Assembly (NCBI RefSeq): GCF_039729145.1
Contig: NZ_CP155793.1
Span: forward strand, 682,001 to 746,000
Length of the DNA stretch: 64,000 nt
Reading direction: 5' to 3'
Origin: Microbacterium sp. SY138
Lineage (GTDB): Bacteria > Actinomycetota > Actinomycetes > Actinomycetales > Microbacteriaceae
Shown: positions 45,184 to 52,978 of the stretch, in pieces
How positions within the stretch are numbered: the stretch's first letter is position 1
Layout of the letters: each line of letters opens with the position of its first letter
Translations under genes and position numbers: made by a program
Notes under the pieces: generated by a model
Database searches by the model: none
Seen by the model: only the letters and a program-made list of their open reading frames with translations
What the model was told of the DNA's origin: nothing

Positions 45184-45819
45184 ATGGCGGCGATCGATCC
45201 CAAGAAGACGCTCGACGCGTATCGCGCGAAGAGGGGAGAGTTCCGCATCGTCGAGGTGCCGCCCCTGCAGTATCTGATGATCGACGGGGCAGGCGACCCG
45301 AACACCGCACCCGCGTACCGGGAGGCCGTGTCCGCCCTGTTCCCGGTGGCCTATGCGCTGAAGTTCGCGAGTCGGAACGAGCTCGGCGTCGACACGGTGG
45401 TGATGCCGCTCGAAGGACTCTGGCATGCACCGGACATGGAGTCGTTCACCTCGCGCCGCGACAAGTCGGCGTGGATGTGGACGATGATGATCATGGTCGG
45501 CGACCACATCACCGGGGCGATGTGCGCGGCTGCGGTGGAAGCCGTCGCGCAGAAGGCAGCGAAGAAGAAGGAGTCGATTCCGGCACTGGAGTCCGTGCGG
45601 TTGGAGACGCTCGACGAGGCCACCTGCGTGCAGACGCTGCATGTCGGCCCGTTCGACGACGAAGGTCCGGTGCTCGACGATCTGCATCACCGCTTCATCC
45701 CCGAGAACGGGCTGCAGATGCGAGGACTCCATCACGAGATCTACCTGAGCGATTTGCGTCGCGTCGATCCGGCGAAGCTGCGCACGATCCTCCGGCAGCC
45801 GGTCATGCCGCGCGCCTGA
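45184..45819 (+). CDS. GyrI-like small-molecule-binding domain protein
   Basis: The 211-residue protein is a free-standing GyrI-like domain. It starts PKKTLDAYRAKRGEFRIVEVPPLQYLMIDG, has the GLWHAPDMESF and WMWTMMIMVGDHI stretches, then the second half-repeat LETLDEATCVQTLHVGPFDDEGP. Such proteins bind hydrophobic or cationic ligands and some hydrolyse drug-like esters; a few inhibit DNA gyrase. AAGGAGG precedes the ATG. It sits downstream of an AraC regulator with a domain of the same fold, so the regulator may control it. Confidence 0.87.
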   Translation: MAAIDPKKTLDAYRAKRGEFRIVEVPPLQYLMIDGAGDPNTAPAYREAVSALFPVAYALKFASRNELGVDTVVMPLEGLWHAPDMESFTSRRDKSAWMWTMMIMVGDHITGAMCAAAVEAVAQKAAKKKESIPALESVRLETLDEATCVQTLHVGPFDDEGPVLDDLHHRFIPENGLQMRGLHHEIYLSDLRRVDPAKLRTILRQPVMPRA

Positions 45820-45881
45820 GCGGTGGATACCGGGAAAGCAAGCCCCTCCTCGGCTTCCGGTGCGACGGATACGCTTCAACG

Positions 45882-46682
45882 ATGAGCACGGTCAAGAATG
45901 CGGCACGCGTCGCCAAGAGGTCGTCGACGTTCCGACGGATCGCCCGTGCCGGTTTCGTCGTCCTGGGCCTCATCCACGTCATCATCGGCTCGGTGGCGAT
46001 CTCCATCGCGGCGGGCGCCTCCGGCGACGCCGACCAGGACGGAGCGATGGAGCAGATCCGCCAGAGCCCGATCGGAGGCCTGCTGCTCGTGCTCGTGGCC
46101 GCCGGGCTGATCGCGCTTGCCGTATGGCAGATCGCCAGTGCCTTCCTCGCCGCCGACCCGGCCGAGACGAAGAAGTGGGGTCAGCGCGTCAAGCTCTTCG
46201 GCATCGCCGCCGCGTACCTCGTCGTCGGGGGCATGGCCCTGATCTACGCGGTGGGTGGCAACGCCGACTCGGAGACGGCCTCGAAGACCCTGAGCGCGGT
46301 GCTGCTCTCGGCGCCGGGCGGCGTGGCCCTGCTGGTCGTCGTGGGGCTCTCGGTCGTCGGGGTGGGGGTCGGGTTCGTCGTCGGCGGTTTCACCCGCGGC
46401 TTCGAGAAGCTGCTCGACCTGCCATCGGGGGTCGCTCGCGGGGGCATCGTGACGCTGGGAGTGATCGGCTACTTCGGCAAGGGCATCGCGGTGGCCGTGA
46501 CCGGGGTGCTGTTCGTGGTCGCCGCCGTGACACAGGACCCGGAGAAGGGCGCAGGGCTCGACGCTGCTCTGCACAGCCTGCTCGAGCTGCCCCTGGGAGG
46601 ACTCGTCCTGGGGCTGGTCGGCGCAGGCTTCGCGGTCTACGGCGTCTTCTGCATCGCTCGGGCCCGCTTCGCTCGCATGTGA
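45882..46682 (+). CDS. DUF1206 membrane protein
   Basis: The 266-residue protein has six membrane helices arranged as three similar pairs, each pair preceded by a Gly-containing ARxG(F/I)V or GYFGKGIAVAVTGVLF motif. This is the DUF1206 triplicated unit. Function is unknown. TACGCT at 45870-45875 lies exactly six bases before the ATG. It is a single-gene unit convergent with the LysE exporter. Confidence 0.88.
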   Translation: MSTVKNAARVAKRSSTFRRIARAGFVVLGLIHVIIGSVAISIAAGASGDADQDGAMEQIRQSPIGGLLLVLVAAGLIALAVWQIASAFLAADPAETKKWGQRVKLFGIAAAYLVVGGMALIYAVGGNADSETASKTLSAVLLSAPGGVALLVVVGLSVVGVGVGFVVGGFTRGFEKLLDLPSGVARGGIVTLGVIGYFGKGIAVAVTGVLFVVAAVTQDPEKGAGLDAALHSLLELPLGGLVLGLVGAGFAVYGVFCIARARFARM

Positions 46683-46714
46683 CCTCCAGGCACGTGTGAG
46701 CGTTCAGGCCGCAC

Positions 46715-47362
46715 TCAGGCGGTCGCGGGCTTCTCGCTCCACACCAGAAGGAACGCTCCGAGAGCGATCATCAGTCCGCCGCCTGTCGCGCCCATCGCCT
46801 CGATGCGTCGTGGGGAGCGACCGAACCAGTCGCGGGCGGCACTCGCGAGGAGCACCCACACCGCGTCGCACGTCACACCGATGGTGACGACGATCGCCCC
46901 GAGCAGGAAGAGCTGCGCGGGGACGGAACCGGCATGCAGATCGACGAACTGGGGCAGGATCGCGAGGAAGAAGGCGATGGACTTCGGGTTGGTCACGCCG
47001 ACGACGAAGCCTTCGCTGAGGAGTCGCCACCCCGAGCGCCGTGCCGGTGCCGCGATCATGGCCCGCGCCGCATCCTTCCGGTGCCTGATCGCCTGGATGC
47101 CGAGGAAGATCAGGTAACCGGCGCCGAGCACCTTGACGATCGTGAACAGCACGATCGACTGTGCGATCACGGTGCCGACGCCGAGCGCGACGGCCACGAC
47201 GAGGACGATCGACCCGACGGCCGTGCCGAGGATGCTGAGGAACCCGCCCCAGCGCCCCAGCACCATGGCCCGGCCGATCGTGAACAGCACCGTCGGCCCG
47301 GGGATCACGACCATGACGAACGCGGCGACGACGAAGGCGAGCAGCGTGTCCGGGGCGATCAT
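46715..47362 (-). CDS. LysE/RhtB family exporter
   Basis: The 215-residue protein has five to six membrane helices. The family signature IPGPTVLFTIGRAMVLGRWG lies near residues 20-39, with TNPKSIAFFLAILPQFVD near 124-141. These proteins export amino acids such as homoserine, threonine or lysine; the substrate is unknown. TAGGCT (47369-47374, minus strand) lies six bases before the ATG, so its mRNA is probably leaderless. Confidence 0.9.
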   Translation of the reverse strand: MIAPDTLLAFVVAAFVMVVIPGPTVLFTIGRAMVLGRWGGFLSILGTAVGSIVLVVAVALGVGTVIAQSIVLFTIVKVLGAGYLIFLGIQAIRHRKDAARAMIAAPARRSGWRLLSEGFVVGVTNPKSIAFFLAILPQFVDLHAGSVPAQLFLLGAIVVTIGVTCDAVWVLLASAARDWFGRSPRRIEAMGATGGGLMIALGAFLLVWSEKPATA

Positions 47363-47456
47363 GGGATGAGCCTAGAGGCGCGGGCGCCGGGCGGTCGAGG
47401 CCCGGCCACCCGGCGCTGCCGGATCAGGTGCTGCCGGAGACGGTGCTGCCGGATCC

Positions 47457-47524
47457 GGTGCCCTCGATCAGACCGTGCCCTCGATCAGACGGTGCCCTCG
47501 ATCAGACGGTGCCCTCGATCAGAC
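47457..47524. repeat. 17-bp tandem repeat, four copies
   Basis: The unit GGTGCCCTCGATCAGAC (first base varies G/C) occurs at 47457-47473, 47474-47490, 47491-47507 and 47508-47524. Each unit contains TCA, TGA on the minus strand. The copy at 47519-47521 is the stop codon of the NTF2-like gene. Three TGA-bearing copies lie beyond it. Confidence 0.95.
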
Positions 47525-47911
47525 CGTGCCCCAGAAGCGGTCCTCCGCGTCCTGGTCCTCGCTGATCAACCAGACCTCGACGATGCGGTCATCGGCGACG
47601 CGGAAGACGTCGACGCCGTGCTGGTCGAGGTCGTCGCGCCCTTCGCGCTGGGCACGGAAGCGCACGGTCGCTGAGACGAGTGCGCCGCTCTCGGTCGCCG
47701 ATTCGGTCTCGAGGGCGAAGGTTCCGCCGCTCAGTTGCATGAACCGGCCGAGGTGCGCGAGGATCGCGTCGGGACCGACATGGTCCCCCGAGACCTGGCT
47801 CTCTCCGGGCTGGTGCCAGACGGCGTCCGCGTGGAAGGTCGCGGCCAGCGCCTCCATGTCTCCGGCGGCCATGGCCGCACCATACTGTCCTACGACGTCG
47901 ATTGCCGACAT
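47519..47911 (-). CDS. NTF2-like (SnoaL-type) protein
   Basis: The 130-residue protein has the NTF2/SnoaL fold pattern: helix pair with VVGQYGAAMAAGDMEALAATFHADAVWHQPGE, then strands, ending FRVADDRIVEVWLISEDQDAEDRFW. Members are enzymes or ligand-binding proteins; the substrate is unknown. The ATG at 47911 has AGGAGGAGC upstream. It is divergent from an HxlR regulator, which probably controls it. The last codons and stop are within a 17-bp tandem repeat. Confidence 0.87.
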   Translation of the reverse strand: MSAIDVVGQYGAAMAAGDMEALAATFHADAVWHQPGESQVSGDHVGPDAILAHLGRFMQLSGGTFALETESATESGALVSATVRFRAQREGRDDLDQHGVDVFRVADDRIVEVWLISEDQDAEDRFWGTV

Positions 47912-47968
47912 GATGCTCCTCCTGGATGGGTCGGTACTGTGGAGCATCCAGCGTCTCGACCGGGACGC

Positions 47969-47986
47969 GGTTACTTCAACGTCACC
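47969..47986. promoter_or_regulatory. candidate HxlR operator
   Basis: GGTTACTTCAACGTCACC is an imperfect inverted repeat (GGTTAC / GTCACC, one mismatch, six-base spacer) located 17 bases ahead of the HxlR start and 58 bases from the divergent NTF2-like gene. Confidence 0.4.
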
Positions 47987-48002
47987 GGGGAAGGAGCGGC
48001 GG

Positions 48003-48383
48003 ATGTCGCGCACATGGACGGTGTTCTCCGCCAGTTGCCCGTCGCGCGCGTCCCTCGCCCGCATCGCGAACAAGTGGACCGCGATGATCGTCGTCCTCCT
48101 GCACGAGCAGCCGCTGCGCTTCGGCGAGCTGCACAGCCGGATGGACGGGATCACGAAGAAGGTGCTCGTCGACACACTCCGCGCCCTCGAACGCGACGGG
48201 ATGCTCGAGCGGGCGGTCGGTGACGACGGTCATCCCCGGTACCGACTCACCCCGCTCGGGCGGACCCTGCACGAGCCGCTCCAGGCGCTGCAGGTCTGGG
48301 CGGAGTCGCACGTGGAGGATGTCCGCGATGCGCAGGACCGCTACGACGAGGCCGCCGACGCGAAGACGCTCGACGGGCGCTGA
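48003..48383 (+). CDS. HxlR family transcriptional regulator
   Basis: The 126-residue winged-helix protein begins with the family cysteine in SCPSRASLARIANKWTAMIV (Cys near residue 12). It continues with LRFGELHSRMDGITKKVLVDTLRALERDGMLER and YRLTPLGRTL. Many HxlR proteins sense electrophiles or redox state through this cysteine. GGAAGGAG precedes the ATG. It is divergent from the NTF2-like gene and probably regulates it and itself. Confidence 0.92.
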   Translation: MSRTWTVFSASCPSRASLARIANKWTAMIVVLLHEQPLRFGELHSRMDGITKKVLVDTLRALERDGMLERAVGDDGHPRYRLTPLGRTLHEPLQALQVWAESHVEDVRDAQDRYDEAADAKTLDGR

Positions 48384-48425
48384 CGCCTGCGCCCACCCCC
48401 TGCTCACAGGTGGGAAACTGGAACG

Positions 48426-49733
48426 ATGAGCGTTTCTCCCGGTGTCGACCTGATCGCCCCCTTGAACGAGGCCGAGGTGCGGCGCATCCGCGGGGACTTC
48501 CCGATCCTGGGAGCGCAGGTGCACGGGCATCCGCTCGTGTATCTCGACTCGGGGGCGACGTCGCAGCGCCCGACCGCGGTGCTCGACGCCGAGCGTGACT
48601 TCGCGACCTCCATGAACTCCGCGGTGCACCGTGGCGCGCACACGCTCGCCGCCGAGGCGACCGAGCTCTTCGAAGACGCGCGCGCCGCCGTCGCCCGATT
48701 CGTGGGCGCCGCCGACGACGAGATCGTCTGGACCTCGAACGCGACCGAGGCGATCAACCTCGTCGCGTACTCGCTGTCGAACGCGTCGCTCGGGCGCGGG
48801 GGAGCGGCCGCCGAGGGGCTCCGTCTCCGCGAAGGCGACGAGATCGTGACCACAGAGATGGAGCACCACGCGAACCTCATCCCGTGGCAGGAGCTGGCGG
48901 CGCGCACCGGCGCGACGCTGAAGGTCATACCCCTCGACGACCACGGGGGCCTGCGGCTCGACGTCGCGGCAGAGCTGATCACCGCCCGTACGAAGCTCGT
49001 CGCGTTCACCCATGTCTCCAATGTGCTCGGTGTCGTCAACCCCGTCGATCAGCTCGTCTCGCTCGCGCGCGAGGTCGGCGCGCTGACGCTGCTCGACGCC
49101 TGCCAGTCGGCACCCCACCTCCCGCTCGACGTGCGTGCCCTCGGGGTCGACTTCGCCGTGCTGTCCGGTCACAAGATGCTCGGACCGACCGGCATCGGCG
49201 CCCTCTACGGTCGGCGCGAGGTGCTGGCAGCGATGCCCCCGTTCCTGACGGGCGGTTCGATGATCACCACGGTGACCACGACCGAGGCCGAATATCTGCC
49301 GCCGCCCCAGCGCTTCGAAGCGGGAACGCAGCGCGTCTCGCAGGCGATCGCGCTCGCCGCGGCCGTGGGATACCTGACCGAGGTGGGGATGCCGCGCATC
49401 GCCGCGCACGAGGCCGCGTTCGGCCGCCGTCTCGTCGACGGGCTGAGCGCGATCGACGGCGTGCGTGTGCTCGGCGCCGGTATCGACCTGCCCCGCGTCG
49501 GCCTCGCGAGCTTCGACGTCGAGGGCATCCACTCGCACGACGTGGGTCAGTTCCTCGACGACCGCGGCATCGCCGTTCGCGTCGGCCACCATTGCGCGCA
49601 ACCGCTGCACCGCCGCCTGGGTGTGACCTCCTCCACCAGGGCGAGCACCTACCTGTACACGACCGAGGCCGAGGTGGACGCCGTGATCGAGGGCGTCGCC
49701 GGAGCGATCGACTTCTTCCGGAGGGGCGCATGA
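48426..49733 (+). CDS. sufS: SufS-type cysteine desulfurase
   Basis: The 435-residue PLP enzyme takes sulfur from cysteine for Fe-S cluster assembly. The PLP lysine is K250 in SGHKMLGPTGIG, and the catalytic cysteine is C390 in RVGHHCAQPLHRRLG; the class II pattern RxGxHC identifies the SufS type. GAAACT at 48414-48419 lies six bases before the ATG. The stop overlaps the sufU start (ATGA). The pair sits apart from any sufBCD genes in this window, as a stand-alone sulfur-transfer unit. Confidence 0.95.
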   Translation: MSVSPGVDLIAPLNEAEVRRIRGDFPILGAQVHGHPLVYLDSGATSQRPTAVLDAERDFATSMNSAVHRGAHTLAAEATELFEDARAAVARFVGAADDEIVWTSNATEAINLVAYSLSNASLGRGGAAAEGLRLREGDEIVTTEMEHHANLIPWQELAARTGATLKVIPLDDHGGLRLDVAAELITARTKLVAFTHVSNVLGVVNPVDQLVSLAREVGALTLLDACQSAPHLPLDVRALGVDFAVLSGHKMLGPTGIGALYGRREVLAAMPPFLTGGSMITTVTTTEAEYLPPPQRFEAGTQRVSQAIALAAAVGYLTEVGMPRIAAHEAAFGRRLVDGLSAIDGVRVLGAGIDLPRVGLASFDVEGIHSHDVGQFLDDRGIAVRVGHHCAQPLHRRLGVTSSTRASTYLYTTEAEVDAVIEGVAGAIDFFRRGA

Positions 49734-50164
49734 GCGACCTGCAGAACCTGTACCAGGAGCTGATCCTGGACCACTCGCGCACGCCGCACGGCTATGGACT
49801 CCGCGACGAGATCCCCGCGCAGTCCCACCAGTTGAACCCGACCTGCGGTGACGAGATCACCCTGCAGGTGCACCGCGATGCCGACGGCAGCGTCGAGGCG
49901 ATCGCCTGGGAGGGGCACGGCTGCGCGATCTCGCAGGCATCGGCGTCTCTGCTGGCGGAGCTCGCGGAAGGACTCAGCGTCGAAGACCTCGAGGTGCGCA
50001 TCGCGGCCTTCCGCGAGGCGATGCGATCCCGCGGCACGATCGAACCGGATGAAGAGCTCCTCGGTGATGCCGCTGCCCTCGGTGGGGTGTCGAAGTACGT
50101 CGCGCGCGTCAAGTGCGCCATGCTCGCCTGGGTCGCCGCGGAAGACGCGCTCACGCGCAGCTGA
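49730..50164 (+). CDS. sufU: SufU-type sulfur acceptor protein
   Basis: The 144-residue zinc protein accepts persulfide sulfur from SufS and passes it to the Fe-S machinery. The ligands C39 and D41 lie in NPTCGD, C65 in GHGCAIS, and C129 in VKCAMLAW. The 20-residue insertion between the last two cysteines, compared with IscU, is the SufU hallmark. It is translated in coupling with sufS. Confidence 0.94.
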   Translation: MSDLQNLYQELILDHSRTPHGYGLRDEIPAQSHQLNPTCGDEITLQVHRDADGSVEAIAWEGHGCAISQASASLLAELAEGLSVEDLEVRIAAFREAMRSRGTIEPDEELLGDAAALGGVSKYVARVKCAMLAWVAAEDALTRS

Positions 50165-50180
50165 GGTGCAGGATGGACGC

Positions 50181-51146
50181 ATGTCCCTGCACCTGACGCC
50201 CCTCCCCTCCACCCGCTTCGAGGCGTGGGCGACAACCGCACGGCAGCGCCTGATCGACCGGAACAGGGAGTCGGGGCGACGCCTCGGCGCGGACGCTGTC
50301 GGGCACGTCGAGCAGGTGTTCGGCGACCTGTTCCCGGAGGACGGTGCGACCTCGACGACGCGGGTCATGCGCATCGTCGACGATGCGGACGGCGAACTCG
50401 GAACACTCGTGCTGGCCCTGAGCGGACAGAAGATGCTCCTGCTCGACCTCGACCTCGACCTCGACGTCGGCCTCGGCGGTGCCGAGACACTGAGCGATGC
50501 CCAGAACGAAGGGCTGCTCGCGCTCCTGCTCCCGATCGCGCGCGACATGGGCGCCACCCAGATCGGGGCGCAGCTCTTTCCGCAGGACACGGCCGGACGG
50601 GTATTCGCCGAACAGGGCGGATTCGAGGTGGCCTCGATCCAGATGGTGCTCGAACCGCTTCCGGTGCGCGACCCCGCTTCCCGCGTCGAGGTGTCGCCGA
50701 TGACCGCGGAACGCTTCCCCCGCTTCGCGGCAGCGTCGGAGGAAGGGTTCGCGCACGACCTCGTCGCGTCGGGGCGCTACACGCCCGAGGAGGCGATCGC
50801 CGAGTCGCATCGCCAGATGGTCGAGGAGCTTCCCGACGGGCTCGATACCGAAGGACAGGAATTCTTCACCGCTGCTGTCGACGGAACCGAGGTCGGCATC
50901 CTGTGGTTCGGGATGCGGCGGCGTGACGGTCGTCCGCAGGCGTTCATCCTCGACATCGAGGTGGCCGCGGATCAGCGCCGGAAGGGATACGGACGCGCGT
51001 TGATGCACGCCGCCGAGAGAGAAGCCCGCAGGCTCGGCGCGGACTCGATCGGGCTGCATGCCTTCGGCTTCAACACGGGGGCCGTCGACCTGTATGAGCA
51101 GCTGGGCTACCGCCGCACCGAGGAGAGCCTGCTGCGCGAGGTCTGA
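50181..51146 (+). CDS. double GNAT-domain acetyltransferase
   Basis: The 321-residue protein has two GNAT folds. The C-terminal one is complete, with FILDIEVAADQRRKGYGRALMHAAEREAR carrying the acetyl-CoA loop RRKGYG, and ADSIGLHAFGFNTGAVDLYEQLGY. The N-terminal half has EQGGFEVASIQMVLEPL but lacks a clear acetyl-CoA loop and may be structural. A (Asp-Leu)4 stretch near residues 88-96 comes from the hexamer GACCTC repeated at 50445-50462. CAGGAT at 50169-50174 lies six bases before the ATG. Substrate is unknown. Confidence 0.88.
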   Translation: MSLHLTPLPSTRFEAWATTARQRLIDRNRESGRRLGADAVGHVEQVFGDLFPEDGATSTTRVMRIVDDADGELGTLVLALSGQKMLLLDLDLDLDVGLGGAETLSDAQNEGLLALLLPIARDMGATQIGAQLFPQDTAGRVFAEQGGFEVASIQMVLEPLPVRDPASRVEVSPMTAERFPRFAAASEEGFAHDLVASGRYTPEEAIAESHRQMVEELPDGLDTEGQEFFTAAVDGTEVGILWFGMRRRDGRPQAFILDIEVAADQRRKGYGRALMHAAEREARRLGADSIGLHAFGFNTGAVDLYEQLGYRRTEESLLREV

Positions 51147-51205
51147 GCCACGGTCACGCGAGCACTCGACGGGAATAGCCCTGAGCGCGAGGCGTTGGGG
51201 CCAAC

Positions 51206-51847
51206 ATGACAACTCTCGGAATCATCGGTGCAGGACACATCGGCAGCCAGGTCGCACGCGTCGCGATCGCGAACGGCTACGACGTGGTGATCGCCAACTC
51301 GCGCGGACCGGAGACACTCGCCGACCTGGTCGCCGAGCTCGGGCCCAGGGCTCGGGCCGCGACGGCGCAGGACGCGGCCGCTGCCGCAGACGTGGCCGTC
51401 GTCACTGTGCCCCTCGGCGCGATCGACCAGCTCCCGGCCGAGCAGCTCGCGGGCAAGATCGTCCTCGACACCAACAACTACTACTTCGAGCGGGACGGAC
51501 ACATCGAAGCCCTCGACAAGGGGGAGACCACGACGTCGGAGCTGGTGCAGCGTGCGCTCCCCGGCGCGAAGATCGCGAAGGCGTTCAACCACATCTTCGC
51601 CTCGGAGATCACGTCCGACGGAACGCCGGCCGGCACCCCCGACCGTCGCGCGCTGGCCACGGCCGGCGATGACGTGGAAGCCGTGGCCTTCGTGACGCGC
51701 TTCTACGACGAGGCCGGCTTCGACACCGTCAACGTGGGTCCGCTCAGTGAGTCCTGGAGGGTCGAGCGCGACCGCCCGGCGTATGTGGTGCGGCAGACTG
51801 CCGAAGAGCTCACGGCGAACCTCGCGATCGCGAACCGCCTGCCCTGA
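51206..51847 (+). CDS. NADPH-dependent F420 reductase-like oxidoreductase
   Basis: The 213-residue protein has an N-terminal Rossmann motif GIIGAGHIGSQVA at about 5-17 and an NxRxP-like NSRGPETL, which selects NADP. It continues with AVVTVPLGAIDQLP and VLDTNNYYFERDG blocks, as in NADP-binding proteins of the F420 reductase family (NPD). Whether F420 is the real cofactor is uncertain; many members use NADP with another substrate. It is followed by a hairpin and by a divergently unrelated GntR gene in the same direction. Confidence 0.85.
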   Translation: MTTLGIIGAGHIGSQVARVAIANGYDVVIANSRGPETLADLVAELGPRARAATAQDAAAAADVAVVTVPLGAIDQLPAEQLAGKIVLDTNNYYFERDGHIEALDKGETTTSELVQRALPGAKIAKAFNHIFASEITSDGTPAGTPDRRALATAGDDVEAVAFVTRFYDEAGFDTVNVGPLSESWRVERDRPAYVVRQTAEELTANLAIANRLP

Positions 51848-51855
51848 GCATCGTC

Positions 51856-51882
51856 GGGGGCGAGGGAGGAGCCCTCGTCCCC
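51856..51882 (+). terminator. hairpin after the NADP oxidoreductase gene
   Basis: GGGGGCGAGGG (51856-51866) pairs with CCCTCGTCCCC (51872-51882) with one G-T pair around a five-base loop, nine bases after the stop. No T tract follows. Confidence 0.65.
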
Positions 51883-51908
51883 GCCCGGGCCGCCGCCGCT
51901 GCGAGGGC

Positions 51909-51920
51909 TTGGGATACCAA
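51909..51920. promoter_or_regulatory. GntR operator candidate
   Basis: TTGGGATACCAA is an inverted repeat (TTGG / CCAA) of the type bound by FCD-domain GntR regulators (consensus near TGGTATACCA). It ends 38 bases before the GntR gene start, where an autoregulatory site is expected. Confidence 0.5.
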
Positions 51921-51958
51921 AAGTTGAGGAACACCGCCGGGAGTGCGAGAATGCCCAG

Positions 51959-52624
51959 ATGGCGGGGGCTATAGCAGGAGGCGGCGAACTCGAGTCGGTG
52001 AGGGTCACGCGCATCCTTCGCGATGACATCATCCTCGGGCGGCGGATGCCGGGGTCGCGCCTGGTGGAGCGCGACATCGCGGCAGAGCTCAATGTGTCGC
52101 GACTTCCGGTCCGGGAGGCCATCCGCACGCTCGTCGCGGAGGGGATCGTCGTCGCCCGTCCCCGCACCTGGGCAGTCGTGCGGGAGTTCACCCATCGGGA
52201 CATCCAGGACTTCGCCGAGGTGCGCGAGGCCATCGAGACGCTGATCTTCGTGTTCGCCGCCGAGCGGCACGACGAGGCCGGTATCGCCCGGATCCGCGAG
52301 GTCTACGAGCGTGAGCTCGCGGCCGCGAAGGCGCAGGATTCCGAGGCTGCGAGGGTGGCCGCAGCGGAGTTCCACGAGGTCGCCGTCGAACTCGCGGCGA
52401 ACGAGATGCTCGGAGAGCTCATCGCCGTGTTCCTCACGCGTCTGCGCTGGTTGTTCGGTCAGCACGACGATCTGCTCGCGATGGCGGACGAGCATCGCAT
52501 CATCCTCGAGGCGATGACTGCGCGTGACACCGAGGCATTGCGCCGGATCGTCCCCGCGCACCTCGCCAGTGGTCAGTCCGCAGCCGAGCGGCGCCTCGCC
52601 GAGAACAGTGACCTGACGGCCTGA
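51959..52624 (+). CDS. GntR family regulator, FCD subfamily
   Basis: The 221-residue protein has a winged helix with IILGRRMPGSRLVERDIAAELNVSRLPVREAIRTLVAEGIVV at about residues 22-64. An all-helical FCD ligand domain follows, with the metal-binding pattern including EFHEVAVELAANEML and the DEHRIILEAMTARD block near the end. The effector is probably an organic acid but cannot be named. An operator-like palindrome lies upstream. GAGAAT at 51947-51952 is six bases before the ATG. No adjacent catabolic gene identifies the target. Confidence 0.9.
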   Translation: MAGAIAGGGELESVRVTRILRDDIILGRRMPGSRLVERDIAAELNVSRLPVREAIRTLVAEGIVVARPRTWAVVREFTHRDIQDFAEVREAIETLIFVFAAERHDEAGIARIREVYERELAAAKAQDSEAARVAAAEFHEVAVELAANEMLGELIAVFLTRLRWLFGQHDDLLAMADEHRIILEAMTARDTEALRRIVPAHLASGQSAAERRLAENSDLTA

Positions 52625-52677
52625 GCTGCCGGTTCGCCCTGACGCAGGTCGGGGGACCGCAGAGTCGGCTCCGGTTG

Positions 52678-52683
52678 TATATT
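52678..52683 (+). promoter_or_regulatory. -10 element upstream of the coiled-coil/HELAH gene pair
   Basis: TATATT in TTGTATATTGGGG lies 50 bases upstream of the first start codon, giving a leader with its own ribosome site. The -35 is not clear. Confidence 0.45.
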
Positions 52684-52732
52684 GGGGCGATCGGAGTCGG
52701 TCCGGAACTGTTGCGCTGTCCTGGGGAGCGAG

Positions 52733-52978
52733 ATGCGGAGTCTTGCTGTCGCGGTCGGATGCCTGTTGCTCGTCGGCGGGATCACGCTCGTCGCGATCGC
52801 GGATCAGGAGCGCATGGCGTCGATCGCCGCGGTCAAAGCGGAGATCGCACGCGTCGAAGGCGCGCTGGACACGTCGCGCGGCGAGAACCGGGAACTCGCC
52901 GAGAAGCTCACCGCCCTGCGGTCGAAGCTCGCTGAGCAGGACGCGCAGATCGCCGACACGACGGGGTTCCTGCCGTGA
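52733..52978 (+). CDS. small membrane-anchored coiled-coil protein
   Basis: The 81-residue protein has one N-terminal helix (LAVAVGCLLLVGGITLVAIA, about 4-23) followed by a coiled coil (about 28-72) with heptad-like Leu/Ala spacing, and ends TTGFLP. GGGGAG precedes the ATG. An open frame extends 17 codons upstream without a ribosome site. The stop overlaps the next start (GTGA), so it is made with the secreted HELAH protein. I recognise no family. It may be a membrane anchor or chaperone for its partner, whose first half is also coiled coil. Confidence 0.7.
   Translation: MRSLAVAVGCLLLVGGITLVAIADQERMASIAAVKAEIARVEGALDTSRGENRELAEKLTALRSKLAEQDAQIADTTGFLP

Noticed and set aside
48426..50164. 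Complete suf operon
   Set aside because: Only sufS and sufU are present; sufB, sufC and sufD are not in the window.
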